A stretch of 64,000 nucleotides of DNA from Hyphomonadaceae bacterium. Its GTDB lineage: Bacteria; Pseudomonadota; Alphaproteobacteria; Caulobacterales; Hyphomonadaceae. Location: assembly GCA_030697555.1 (NCBI GenBank), contig JAUYPV010000017.1, forward strand, positions 1 through 64,000. The letters run 5' to 3'. This document shows positions 1 to 8,185 of the stretch, in pieces (position 1 is the first letter of the stretch; each line of letters begins with the position of its first letter). The notes beneath the pieces were generated by a model, which saw nothing but the letters and a program-made list of their open reading frames with translations, ran no database searches and was not told the DNA's origin. The position numbers and the translations under genes are program-made.

Positions 1-165
1 CGCGTTTCTCTTCTACCGGTCACGCTGAGCAATCAGCGCAGCCAAACCAACGCGGGCGATCCCGCGTCCCCGGCCCTCCACCTAACTGGAGGCGCACATA
101 GCGACCCGCGGCGAGTCATTCGCACGCGACAGCGAACGTGCGCCCCGAACCAAAGGAAGCTTTTC

Positions 166-375
166 ATGTTTGCACCAGCCCACGACTTCTTCCGGGCCAT
201 CCACAAGGCTGGCAAAGCCACGCGCCGAGGCAACTACGCCGAGGCCGATCGGTGGACCCGGATCGCCGAGCGCCATCTGCAGATGGCCAAGCGTTTCGAG
301 GATCTCATTCCAAAACCGCCTGCGCGGCCCAAGGAGCGTCCGGTCGAATACAATCCGCCGGACCCCAGATATTGA
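166..375 (+). CDS. Small basic protein of unknown function
   Basis: Encodes 69 residues that I do not recognise. Residues 5-45 are rich in Ala, Arg and Glu and read as two amphipathic helices, a little like a tetratricopeptide pair. Residues 48-69 form a proline- and charge-rich tail. The ATG has an AAGGA ribosome-binding site 8 bases upstream (153-157), which is the main support that it is translated. It has no signal peptide, membrane segment or cysteine. It ends 22 bases before the convergent thioesterase gene. Codon use is typical of the window. No function is proposed. Confidence 0.55.
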   Translation: MFAPAHDFFRAIHKAGKATRRGNYAEADRWTRIAERHLQMAKRFEDLIPKPPARPKERPVEYNPPDPRY

Positions 376-397
376 GAGCACTTGAAACGGTGACAGC

Positions 398-916
398 CTA
401 CTCCGCCGCCACCGCGTACGCCTGTTCCGCCGCCTCCGTCCGCAACGCCAGCGACACCGGCGGCATGAGGTGAGGACGCAGGCGATCCATCATCATGGGC
501 GGGATGCGGCGGGGTCGGCCATCGAGGCTGACGCAGACATTCTCGACCTCGGCTTCGAGGATCAACTCGTTGCCGCGGAAGACGGCCTGGCGGCAGAACA
601 GCCGGGCGCCGCGAACCCAGTCGCAGTGCGTGCGCACGTCCAGCCGGTCGTCGATTTTCGCCGGACGCACGAACCGCATGCTCAGCGCCGAGACCATGAA
701 GGTGGCCGGGCTCGGCCCTTGCAGCAGGCTGGTGTGGCTCGCGCCGATGGCGCGGATGAATTCCGAACGGCCGCGCTCGAGATAGCGGACATAGTTGGCG
801 TGATAGACGACGCCCGAGAAATCGGTGTCCTCGTAGTAGATGCGCAGCGGCAGGATGTGCTCACGGCCGCAGAAGCGGCCCCCATCGCTGCCAGCAATGG
901 CGGGGTCGTGCTCCAA
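398..916 (-). CDS. ybgC: YbgC/4-hydroxybenzoyl-CoA-type acyl-CoA thioesterase
   Basis: Hot-dog-fold thioesterase that hydrolyses acyl-CoA thioesters in the cytoplasm. The YbgC signature YYEDTDFSGVVYHANYVRYL lies near residues 27-46, with the catalytic Asp at about 32 and a conserved His at 39. The 172-residue length exceeds the usual ~135 because of an extra N-terminal ~20 residues and a longer C-terminus. The start is TTG, chosen because AGGGAG sits 7 bases upstream and no in-frame ATG lies before the motif. In many proteobacteria ybgC heads the tol-pal operon, but no tol or pal gene is adjacent here, so a role in envelope lipid metabolism is only an inference. Confidence 0.85.
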   Translation of the reverse strand: MEHDPAIAGSDGGRFCGREHILPLRIYYEDTDFSGVVYHANYVRYLERGRSEFIRAIGASHTSLLQGPSPATFMVSALSMRFVRPAKIDDRLDVRTHCDWVRGARLFCRQAVFRGNELILEAEVENVCVSLDGRPRRIPPMMMDRLRPHLMPPVSLALRTEAAEQAYAVAAE

Positions 917-1097
917 GATCCGTCTCCCTGGCGCCGGTCCGGCCGCAAAGGATCGCGCCGCCGTCGCCTCCCAAAAACTGCCAGTGTGCCCCGGCTATTC
1001 ATGCCGGTTGCAAGGAGCTTGCCTGCGGTTAATGCAAAGCTTGACGGGTCACCGCCCGGAACGGCACATCGCCGGATTGTCCGAGGAGAGACCGCTA

Positions 1098-1349
1098 ATG
1101 CCGCAGAAGGAAATGCGCATCATCGACAAGCCGGGGAAGGACGCGATCGTCCTCGAGCCGGCGGCTGGAACGCTCGCTCTCGAAGGCCAGGGCGACACCA
1201 CCTATCGCTGCGGCTCGTGCAAGACCCGGCTGATGTCCAACGTCAGCCACATGGACGTCTTCCACGGCGAGCCGTTCGACGCCGTGAAGTGCCCGAAATG
1301 CGGCAAGTACAACGCCGTCCCGCCCGAGGATCATCACCACCATCACTAG
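1098..1349 (+). CDS. Zinc-ribbon protein with a natural penta-histidine C-terminus
   Basis: Encodes 83 residues. Two CxxC knuckles (CGSC at residues 38-41 and CPKC at 65-68) make a treble-clef or zinc-ribbon metal site. The protein ends Glu-Asp-(His)5 directly before the TAG stop, an unusual native run of five histidines that could add metal affinity. The start ATG follows GAGGAGAG at 1083-1090. There is no signal peptide or membrane segment, so it should be cytoplasmic. It may be a small nucleic-acid-binding or metal-handling protein; the family is not recognised. The divergent ybgC gene starts 181 bases upstream. Confidence 0.7.
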   Translation: MPQKEMRIIDKPGKDAIVLEPAAGTLALEGQGDTTYRCGSCKTRLMSNVSHMDVFHGEPFDAVKCPKCGKYNAVPPEDHHHHH

Positions 1350-1356
1350 GCGCTGG

Positions 1357-1412
1357 GGCAGTCGGCAGTAGGCAGTCGTTTCCCGATTGCCGATTGCCGA
1401 TTGCCGACTGCC
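1357..1412. repeat. Heptamer-type tandem repeat that can fold back
   Basis: The stretch contains GGCAGTCGG-GCAGTAGGCAGTCG followed by GATTGCC repeated three times in tandem and then degenerate units. GGCAGTCGG (1357-1365) is the reverse complement of CCGACTGCC (1404-1412), so the block can form a hairpin. Similar CGGCAATCGGCAATCGG-type tandem strings occur between genes in many unrelated bacteria. It begins 8 bases after the zinc-ribbon stop codon. Confidence 0.7.
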
Positions 1413-1437
1413 AATTGCCTCACGGGCGGGCGTTCCC

Positions 1438-1625
1438 CTTCCGATTCCAGTCCGTTCCCTGCGCGATTCCGGGACGTTCGGCAGGCTGTGGATAAGCCCG
1501 GCCTGTGGGAACACCCGGGTTGGCGGGCCTCCGAGGCCACGTCGGACTGCTTCCGATTCCGGTCCGTTCCCGATGCGATTCCGCGACGTTCGGCTAGGCT
1601 GTTGATAAGTTGGGCTGTTGGAACA
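1438..1625. repeat. Two-copy ~76-bp imperfect direct repeat with DnaA-box-like sequences
   Basis: Copy A (1438-1513) and copy B (1550-1625) are each 76 bp and match at most positions, both starting CTTCCGATTCC and ending GGAACA. Copy A contains TGTGGATAA (1487-1495), a perfect reverse-strand DnaA box (TTATCCACA). Copy B has TGTTGATAA (1600-1608), a one-mismatch box in the same place. The repeats lie in the non-coding gap between the zinc-ribbon gene and the PAS_5 gene. No replication gene (dnaA, hemE, parAB) is nearby, so an origin is not supported. Confidence 0.75.
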
Positions 1626-1670
1626 GCCCTACTGGTCTCCAGAGTCAGGATCTTCGCCGGCCGGCAGCGC

Positions 1671-2180
1671 TCAGGCCGCCATGCGCTCGCCATCGAGACG
1701 CAGGGCCGCGTCGGCCGCGCGAGCGGCGGCTTCCGGGTCGTCCAGCGACTCCGCCGGCAGGTAGCGGTCGTGGCACAGAACCTGGTCCGCCATCACGCCG
1801 TCCGACGACATCGGCAGGCGCAGCCAGTAGTGGACCGTGCCGTCCGGCAGCCGCGTCCGGCCCGAGACCGGCGCGAGACGAGCCAGCGCCTTGGCGGCCA
1901 GCTCGGTCCACATGGTGGAGCCGCGGCAGATATCGATCTCCGCGGCGGAGAGCCCGCGCGCTTCGCAGCCGAACGCCGCGCGAACCCCCGACCCCGCGAG
2001 GCGGAAGCGGAAGCGGCCGTTCTCGCATGCAAGGATCGAGAGGTGCGCAAGCTCGACGCCCACGCTACCCGCGTTGAAATCCTCGCGATGGATGAACTGC
2101 CGGCCAAGCAGCCGGCGCCGCCACGCTTCACGCACCCGCTCCTGCCCCGAAAGGCAGGTTTCAATCTCTTCGACGTGCAT
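1671..2180 (-). CDS. PAS_5-type sensory protein
   Basis: Encodes 169 residues. The central region (about residues 37-120), with a GRFRFRLAGSGVRAAFG stretch, resembles the alphaproteobacterial PAS_5 family, whose core reads GRFRYRLVGT..FG. These proteins have a lone PAS fold and no output domain. The start ATG is preceded by GGGGCAGAGG, giving a plausible ribosome-binding site. No membrane segment is present, so it is probably cytoplasmic. The gene is transcribed away from mucR, with a 344-base upstream region that includes a palindrome. Ligand and partner are unknown; the family call is by pattern and moderately sure. Confidence 0.65.
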   Translation of the reverse strand: MHVEEIETCLSGQERVREAWRRRLLGRQFIHREDFNAGSVGVELAHLSILACENGRFRFRLAGSGVRAAFGCEARGLSAAEIDICRGSTMWTELAAKALARLAPVSGRTRLPDGTVHYWLRLPMSSDGVMADQVLCHDRYLPAESLDDPEAAARAADAALRLDGERMAA

Positions 2181-2524
2181 CCTCTGCCCCTTCGAGTCCG
2201 TTCGCGTTCGCGCCGTCCAGGCGCGTCAGCAACACGGCTTCCTGTTGAATCCCAGGTTCGTCAGCGGCCAGCCCGACCGAAGAGAACCCAACCGTCCGAA
2301 AACGCCCCGCTTCCGTACAAACCCGACTCGAAGCGGAAAGTGATTCTCGAATCACCTGAGGCCAGCGTGATTCGCGTCGCCCTCTTTGACAAGGGCGGAA
2401 GCAACGAATTCTTAGCCTGCGTCAATAAAGTCCAAATAGCGTTCGTTGCGAATGCGATTCAATTGTCGATGTTTGGACTATATGTTGGGGCTATATTGGA
2501 GAAGCCACAAGTTATTGAAGCACG
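2181..2524. promoter_or_regulatory. Regulatory gap upstream of the PAS_5 gene with a GTGATTC palindrome
   Basis: This 344-base gap has no convincing gene. At 2340-2355 GTGATTC and GAATCAC form a perfect 7-bp inverted repeat around TC; each arm contains a GANTC sequence, the target of the alphaproteobacterial CcrM methylase. Bases 2430-2515 are distinctly AT-rich compared with the surroundings, the kind of DNA that MucR-type proteins favour. Both signals lie upstream of the PAS_5 start and just downstream of mucR. Confidence 0.5.
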
Positions 2525-2935
2525 CTACTTCTTCGACTGTCCGAGGCCCATCTTGCGCGCGAGGTCGGAGCGTTGCTTGGCGTAGTTGGGCGCGACCATC
2601 GGGTAGTCGGCCGGCAGGTTCCACTTTTCCCGGTACTCGTCGGGGCTCATGTCGTAGCGCGTCCGCAGATGCCGCTTCAGCGATTTGAACTTCTTGCCGT
2701 CCTCGAGACAGACGATGTGGTCGTCACTCACCGACTTGCGAATGGGAACAGCGGGCTTGAGCTCAGGCTTCGGCTCGGTCGTGCCGGAAGTTTCGATCTC
2801 GGAGAGCGTGGAGTGCACCTTCTCGATCAGCCTGGGCAGCTCCGCAACCGGCACCGGATTGTGCGACACGTAAGCGGAGACGATGTCTGACACCATCTCG
2901 ATAAGATAAGATGCTGATCTTGCTTCCCGTTCCAT
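2525..2935 (-). CDS. mucR: MucR/Ros-family transcriptional regulator
   Basis: A 136-residue DNA-binding global regulator. The N-terminal part ([18 protein letters not shown], residues 9-26) is the usual MucR oligomerisation region. The C-terminal part carries the hallmark [27 protein letters not shown] and MGLG motifs. The zinc-finger positions read Cys76-x2-Asp79 and His89-x3-Arg93, so two of the four Ros-type ligands are replaced; zinc-free MucR-like proteins are known. The start at 2935 gives the standard family N-terminus; an upstream ATG at 3025 would add 30 unconserved residues. The gene follows the antiporter operon in the same direction after a 136-base gap. Confidence 0.92.
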   Translation of the reverse strand: MEREARSASYLIEMVSDIVSAYVSHNPVPVAELPRLIEKVHSTLSEIETSGTTEPKPELKPAVPIRKSVSDDHIVCLEDGKKFKSLKRHLRTRYDMSPDEYREKWNLPADYPMVAPNYAKQRSDLARKMGLGQSKK

Positions 2936-3071
2936 TGCGGCAGGTCTTCCGGGCCTGAAAGAATCGAATAAGGGCGACTCTTTTACTGGCAGGATATTCA
3001 AGCAGATCAAGGTGACTGTAAACACCAGTCACGGCGTATTCGCCTGAACGTGTATCTAATGCTGTTGAGTT

Positions 3072-4856
3072 CTACGAGAAGAGCGAAACAGCTACGACCA
3101 GGCCCAGTATTGCGAGCGTCCAGACTGCGGTCGCTGCCAATGGAACCTTGCGGGAGACCACACCACCGGTCGCGAAGACATTGCGAGCCAGTGCGACCAC
3201 TCTCGCGACAGTGGAATTGGACAGTGCAGAGATCGCCCTGCCCGGCGCGGATGCCGGGCGCGCCAGCGAGCGGCCCAGCGACGGCAGCGCCTTCCGCCAG
3301 AGCCATTCGGCATCCAGGATCACGCCCGGCCGCTCGGCCGGATAGAGCTTCAGCCACTTCAGGACCATGAAGGCCAGGACAGCGAAGCAGAGCAGTTCGA
3401 GCTGCTGCACGATGTGGCTGGGGGAGAACAGGTCGAGCGCCAGGTATTCCAGCGCCTGATCCCGGAACGGCATGAGCTGGTAGAACCAGTGCGGCGACAT
3501 GCCGATCGACATGCAGATCACCGCCGAGAGCCCCATCGCCAGCAGCATGTTGAACGGCGCCTCCTGGGGCCGCTTGCCGCTGTCGTGGCTGAAAAAGGCA
3601 AAGAACGGAATCTTGATCCCCGAATGCTCCAGCACCCCGGCCGAGGCGAAGAGCAGCATCAGCCAGATGACGAACAGTCCGGGCCCGCCTTCCGCCGCCG
3701 TCATGATCATCGCCTTGGAGGAATACCCGGCGAAGAACGGGAGGGCCGAGATCGACGCCGCACCGATCAGGCAGGCGATGGTAGTGTAGGGCATCGTTCG
3801 ATGCAGACCGCCAAGGTCCGTAGCCTTGGTCGTGCCCAGTCGCATCTGCACCGCGCCCATTGCCATGAACAAGAGGCCCTTGAAGATCATGTGCGCGACG
3901 GCGTGGGCGGCCGCCCCATTGAGCGCCAGCGGCGTGCCGATCCCGACGGCGCAGACCATGAAGCCGATCTGGTTATTGGTCGAATAGGCCAGCACTTTCT
4001 TGAGGTCATTTTCCATCACGGCAAAGAACACCGGATAAACCGTCATGATCGCGCCGATCCAGACCAGCCATTCAAGGCCGGCGAAGCCTCGCGCCAGGAC
4101 GTAAACGGCCAGTGTTGTCGTGTAGGGCGACATCACCACCCCGCCCGTCTCCGTCGTATTGGGATAGGCGTCGGTGAGCCAGTTGTGCACCAGCGGGAAC
4201 GCGGCCTTCACACCGATGCCGCCGAGGATGAGCAGCGCACCCGGCTGCGACAGATCGAAGATTCCGACCAGCACGCCGTTCCACAGCCCGCCAAGCTCCG
4301 CCAGCAGGAACGTACCCTGCGCCACTCCGTACATCGCAACGCCCGCCGTCAGCATCAGCCCGGCGATCATCTGGATGGCGAGATAGCGCAGCCCGGCGCG
4401 ATAGGCGGGAGCTGTGCGTGTGGCGAAGACGAGGACGGCGGATGTGATGGTCGCGAGCTCGGCAAAGACAACCAGGCTGATCATGTCGCCCGCGAAGACG
4501 GCGCCCATGGCGGAACCGGCATAGACGAGTCCCGCCGCATCCTGCATCCGGTCGCGGCGGTGCAGCGAGTAGATGCCGCCGAGGGCCGCGGCCAGCACGA
4601 AACCGAAACCGAAAATCAGCGACAGCGAGTCCGGTCGGTAGAAGGCGAGGCTGTAGCCCAGGAAAGTCTGCTTCGAGACCTCTATGCCCGCGACAGGCGG
4701 ATAGAGCAGCACGACCAGCGCTATCGCCGGGCCGCCGATCAGGGCGATGGCGCGCAGCACGACATCCTTGGCGACGGCTGCAAGCAGCGCGGCCGCGATA
4801 ACGAAGAAACCGGGATTGATGGTCGCGAGAATGTCTATGAGGCGGTCAACGGTCAT
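3072..4856 (-). CDS. Mrp antiporter, third ND-type subunit (MrpD-like)
   Basis: Encodes a 594-residue polytopic inner-membrane protein of the proton-translocating ND2/ND4/ND5-MrpD superfamily. The TM5 glutamate is present (FAELATITS, Glu133), as is the TM7 lysine (GVKAAFPLVHNWLTDA, Lys217). The TM8 lysine of the two sibling subunits is missing: the segment reads SPYTTTLAVYVLARG near residues 243-257. A further charged loop, ENDLKKVLAYSTNNQIGF, is conserved. The C-terminal ~90 residues form an extended Arg-rich loop plus a last membrane helix. It is the last gene of the operon and overlaps the preceding small gene by 11 bases. Confidence 0.88.
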   Translation of the reverse strand: MTVDRLIDILATINPGFFVIAAALLAAVAKDVVLRAIALIGGPAIALVVLLYPPVAGIEVSKQTFLGYSLAFYRPDSLSLIFGFGFVLAAALGGIYSLHRRDRMQDAAGLVYAGSAMGAVFAGDMISLVVFAELATITSAVLVFATRTAPAYRAGLRYLAIQMIAGLMLTAGVAMYGVAQGTFLLAELGGLWNGVLVGIFDLSQPGALLILGGIGVKAAFPLVHNWLTDAYPNTTETGGVVMSPYTTTLAVYVLARGFAGLEWLVWIGAIMTVYPVFFAVMENDLKKVLAYSTNNQIGFMVCAVGIGTPLALNGAAAHAVAHMIFKGLLFMAMGAVQMRLGTTKATDLGGLHRTMPYTTIACLIGAASISALPFFAGYSSKAMIMTAAEGGPGLFVIWLMLLFASAGVLEHSGIKIPFFAFFSHDSGKRPQEAPFNMLLAMGLSAVICMSIGMSPHWFYQLMPFRDQALEYLALDLFSPSHIVQQLELLCFAVLAFMVLKWLKLYPAERPGVILDAEWLWRKALPSLGRSLARPASAPGRAISALSNSTVARVVALARNVFATGGVVSRKVPLAATAVWTLAILGLVVAVSLFS

Positions 4857-5190
4857 CGCCGGCCTCCCCGCTCGTCGTGTCGTAATAGTCTTCCGGACGC
4901 CGCATCAGCTTGCCGAGCGGCCAGCCGCTCAGCACGGCGAGGCCAAAAGCGATGAAACCAAACACGCCGAAGAAGCCCGGCAGATTCTCGATGCCCGAAT
5001 GGCCGCGATAGAGGAACACGATCTCATAGGCGATCAGGAAGACCCCCAGCGCTGCGAGCAGCGCCATCAGGATGCGGAAGAACAGCGTCGACCGCATCCA
5101 CGAGAACAGCAGCACGGAAAGCGGATGCTCGCCCGGATCGCCAAGCTTCGGCGGGCCCTGCGGTTCGCCTTTCGGTTTTTTCTCGATCAT
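4846..5190 (-). CDS. Small membrane protein of the antiporter operon
   Basis: Encodes 114 residues with a charged Pro-rich N-terminus (residues 1-24) and two membrane helices at about 38-60 and 70-92, ending in a charged tail. It overlaps mrpD copies on both sides (4 bases upstream, 11 downstream), so it must be co-translated with them. I do not recognise the family; it may be an accessory subunit particular to this form of the complex. The ATG position is fixed by the ATGA-type overlap with the preceding gene. Confidence 0.8.
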   Translation of the reverse strand: MIEKKPKGEPQGPPKLGDPGEHPLSVLLFSWMRSTLFFRILMALLAALGVFLIAYEIVFLYRGHSGIENLPGFFGVFGFIAFGLAVLSGWPLGKLMRRPEDYYDTTSGEAGDDR

Positions 5191-6665
5191 GGCGCAGCAC
5201 CGGCAACCGGGACAAGGAAGGCGATGACTTCGTCGGCGAAGAAGAACAGCGCGACACTTGCAATCGCAGTGATGACCAGCGGTGCAACGGTGAGCCCCGG
5301 CGCGCCGCCGGGACGGACGAATTCCACCGGTGCAGCGTCGCTAGCAGGCGGCAGCAGCCCGCGAATGGCGATGGGCGCGAGATAGAACAGGCTCAGCATG
5401 GAAGAAACGATCATCGCCGTGGCGGTGATCCATTCCTCCGAGCCAAAGCTGGCGGTGATCAACAGGAACTTAGACCACATGCCCGCGAACGGCGGCATCC
5501 CGACGATCGACAACGCGCCGACCAGGAAACAGAAGAACACCACAGGCATGCGCCGGCCGAGGCCCCTCATCTGCGAGACGCGCGTTGCGCCTGTGGCGAC
5601 ATAGATGGCGCCGGCGCACATGAAGAGAGTGATCTTGGCCACTGCGTGGGCCAGCAGGTGCAGACCGCCGGCGGCAAAACCCGCAGCGGCGGGCAACAGC
5701 GCCGCGGACGTGACATAGGCAAGCTGGCCGATGGTGGACCAGGCGAGGCGCGCCTTGAGGTCATCCTTCCGCATCGCCACCAGCGAGGAGATGACGATGG
5801 TGGCCGCCGCCAGCCAGAGCAGCCATTGCGCCACGGGCATGTGGCCGATGAGGTTGGGTCCGAAAGTAAAGGCCGATATCTTCATGATGGTGAAGACGCC
5901 TGCCTTCACCACCGCGACGGCATGCAGCAGCGCGGAGACCGGCGCAGGGGCGACCATGGCGGTAGGCAGCCATGAATGCACCGGCATCAGCGCCGCCTTG
6001 GCCGCGCCAAACACCAGCAGCGCGAGCAGGATGCCGCCGACATCGAGGTTGACCTTGCCCTGCAGCAGCCCGCCTTCGACGAAGTCGGTGGAGCCTGCGA
6101 TCGCCTGCACGGCGATGATGCCCGGCAGCAGTAGCGTCACCGACGCGCCGACGAGGATGGCGAGATAGATGCGCCCCGCCCGGCGCGCCGGCTCGTCGCC
6201 CTTGTGCGCCACCAACGGATAGGTCGAGAAGGTCAGCACCTCGTAGAAGACAAACAGCGTGAAGAGGTTCGCGGCCATCGCGATGCCCATCACACCGAAG
6301 ATGGCGAAGCAGAAGCAGACGTAGAAGCGGGTCTGGTTGGGTTCGCGCTTGCCTCGCATATAGCCGATCGAGAACATCGAATTGATGCCCCAGAGCACGC
6401 TGGCCATCAGGGCGAAGAGCGCGCCGAGAGGTTCGAGGCGGAAGGCGAGTTCGAGGCCCTGCAGCGGCCTGGCCATCACGAGCTGAGGCGCATCGCCTGC
6501 GCCTGTGCGCACAGCCATGGAGAGCGTGATGATGGTGAGGCCGATCGCAGACACGAGCGTCAGTGTCTCGCGCACGTCCGGCATGCGGCCGACGGCATAG
6601 GTCGCAGCGGCCGCGAACAGTGGCAGGGCGAGCGCGAGTGCGATGAGAAGCTCGCCCGTGTTCAT
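5187..6665 (-). CDS. Mrp antiporter, second ND-type subunit (MrpD-like)
   Basis: A 492-residue inner-membrane protein of the Mrp/complex I proton-channel superfamily. The key residues are all present: Glu142 in FYEVLTFSTYPLVAHKG, Lys223 in AAKAALMPVHSWLP, and Lys254 in HAVAVVKAGVF. This is the most canonical of the three copies and so probably a working proton path. It overlaps its upstream and downstream neighbours by 4 bases each, showing translational coupling. It would act with MrpC and MrpD1 to exchange Na+ (or another monovalent cation) for protons. Confidence 0.9.
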   Translation of the reverse strand: MNTGELLIALALALPLFAAAATYAVGRMPDVRETLTLVSAIGLTIITLSMAVRTGAGDAPQLVMARPLQGLELAFRLEPLGALFALMASVLWGINSMFSIGYMRGKREPNQTRFYVCFCFAIFGVMGIAMAANLFTLFVFYEVLTFSTYPLVAHKGDEPARRAGRIYLAILVGASVTLLLPGIIAVQAIAGSTDFVEGGLLQGKVNLDVGGILLALLVFGAAKAALMPVHSWLPTAMVAPAPVSALLHAVAVVKAGVFTIMKISAFTFGPNLIGHMPVAQWLLWLAAATIVISSLVAMRKDDLKARLAWSTIGQLAYVTSAALLPAAAGFAAGGLHLLAHAVAKITLFMCAGAIYVATGATRVSQMRGLGRRMPVVFFCFLVGALSIVGMPPFAGMWSKFLLITASFGSEEWITATAMIVSSMLSLFYLAPIAIRGLLPPASDAAPVEFVRPGGAPGLTVAPLVITAIASVALFFFADEVIAFLVPVAGAAP

Positions 6666-8185
6666 GGCCGCCCTCCCATCAGCGCCTGCGCGCCAGCGAT
6701 GGCGATGCTTTCAGGGAGCGAAGCGTCGATGCCGAACCAGACGCAGAAGCCAGCGAGAATCCAGAGCGGCACGAGAACACCGAGCGGGGCTTCCTTCGCG
6801 CGCTCGGCGCCGGGAGCAGCGGTGCGGAAGAAGATCGCCTCCAGCATCCGGCCGGCATAGGCGAGCGCGAGCAGCGAGGAGATTGCGATCACCACCACCA
6901 TCCAGATCTGTCCGGCGGCGAGCGAGGCTTCGATCAGGCGCCATTTGGAGAGGAAGCCGGCAGTCAGCGGTATGCCGATCAGGCTGGCAGCGCCTGTCGC
7001 GAACGCGGCCATGGTCCAAGGCGCGTCCCGGCCGGCGCCGGCGAAGTCGTCGAGCGTGCGGCCGCGGAAATGCAGCGCCACGCCGCCCACCGCCATGAAC
7101 AGCGTCGCCTTCATCAGCGCATGCGCGAGCAGATGTAGGAAGCCGGCGGATGCGGCCGCCGTCGTGCCGATGGAGAGACCGAGCAGGATGTAACCGACCT
7201 GCGCGACCGAGGAGAAGGCGAGGACGCGGCGAAACTCCTTCTCGAACGCTGCCTGGATGGAGCAGATGACGGCCGCGGCGCCGGCCAGCGGGCCCAGCAC
7301 CCACGCCATGAAGTGGTAGGCAAAGTCGGAGCCCGGCTCGAACACGCCGAACAAGAAACGCACCATCAGGTAGAGAGCGGCCTTGGTGGCGGTGGCCGAC
7401 AGGAAGATGTTCATCAGGGAGGGCGCGTGCGCATAGGCGCCGGGCAACCAGCCGTGCAACGGGAACATCGCGGCTTTCAGGCCGAGGCCAACGACGATGA
7501 AAGCGAAGCCGGCCTGCACCATCCTGCTGTCGCCTAGCGTCACAACGCGCGCGGCGATGTCGGCCATGTTGAGCGTGCCGGTGGCGGCGTAGAGGAAGCC
7601 GACTCCAATGACATAGAAAGTCGCGCCGATCGTTCCCATGATCAGGTAGTTGAACGCGGCGGGAAGCGCACGGCGGTCGCGGCGCTCTCCGGCAGCGATC
7701 AGGGCGTAGGTTCCGATCGAGGAGACTTCGAGGAAGACGAAGGCGTTGAAAGCGTCGCCGGTGGAGACGAGCCCCAGCAGGCCCGCGACACAGAGCAGGA
7801 AACCGGCCTGGAAGAGCGTGTGTTTGGACGATCGCACCTCGGCGTCGAGTGCGTGTCCCGAATAGAGCGCCGCAGCAGCGGAGACGGATGACACGAGCAG
7901 CGCCATCATCACGCCCAGCGCGTCGATGCGGAAGGCGATTCCCAGCGGCGGCGCGAAACCGCCCATGTAGTAGTTGACGACGCCCTGCCGCGCTACTTCG
8001 CCGGCGAGGCACAGGGCCATCCAGACGGCGAAGATGGTGGAGCCGACCGAGATCATCCACGCCCAGCGCGAATTTGGCGATAGCGCCGCAACGCAGGCGC
8101 CGATCAGCGGGCCAACGACCAGCAGGGCTGGCGCATGCGCCGTAAGGGCCGGTGGAGCGGCGTAGAAGGCTTCGAAGGTGATCAA
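6662..8185 (-). CDS. mrpD: Mrp antiporter, first ND-type subunit (MrpD)
   Basis: Encodes 507 residues with about 14 membrane helices. The proton-channel residues are Glu153 (FVFLEVSSIGTYALIAAG), Lys237 (GLKAAMFPLHGWLPGAY) and Lys268 (ATATKAALYLMVR). The start codon is TTG, overlapping the mrpC stop as TTGA; no better in-frame ATG gives a complete first helix. Position directly after mrpC matches the usual C-D order of Mrp and membrane-bound hydrogenase modules. It acts in the inner membrane as part of a secondary cation/proton antiporter for pH and sodium homeostasis. Confidence 0.92.
   Translation of the reverse strand: MITFEAFYAAPPALTAHAPALLVVGPLIGACVAALSPNSRWAWMISVGSTIFAVWMALCLAGEVARQGVVNYYMGGFAPPLGIAFRIDALGVMMALLVSSVSAAAALYSGHALDAEVRSSKHTLFQAGFLLCVAGLLGLVSTGDAFNAFVFLEVSSIGTYALIAAGERRDRRALPAAFNYLIMGTIGATFYVIGVGFLYAATGTLNMADIAARVVTLGDSRMVQAGFAFIVVGLGLKAAMFPLHGWLPGAYAHAPSLMNIFLSATATKAALYLMVRFLFGVFEPGSDFAYHFMAWVLGPLAGAAAVICSIQAAFEKEFRRVLAFSSVAQVGYILLGLSIGTTAAASAGFLHLLAHALMKATLFMAVGGVALHFRGRTLDDFAGAGRDAPWTMAAFATGAASLIGIPLTAGFLSKWRLIEASLAAGQIWMVVVIAISSLLALAYAGRMLEAIFFRTAAPGAERAKEAPLGVLVPLWILAGFCVWFGIDASLPESIAIAGAQALMGGRP

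Noticed and set aside
1058-1082. GGAAC upstream of the zinc-ribbon gene as another EcfG promoter
   Set aside because: No CGTT-like -10 element lies at 16 or 17 bases from it.
1335-1349. The His5 codons as vector or tag contamination
   Set aside because: The run is five rather than six His, followed by genomic-looking repeats, and the flanking sequence has no cloning-site or vector features.
1381-1420. The GATTGCC tandem block as a CRISPR array
   Set aside because: The units are 7 bp with no spacers and no cas gene is present.
1487-1608. DnaA boxes as evidence for the replication origin
   Set aside because: Only two boxes, one imperfect, and no dnaA, hemE, parA/B or AT-rich unwinding region nearby.
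2161-2355. A 64-codon minus-strand frame upstream of the PAS_5 gene
   Set aside because: No ribosome-binding site, no recognisable sequence, and it covers the palindrome and likely promoter region.
3414-4955. A 513-codon plus-strand frame across the antiporter operon
   Set aside because: It is His/Arg/Glu-rich nonsense opposite an mrpD-type gene whose membrane pattern and conserved residues are clear.
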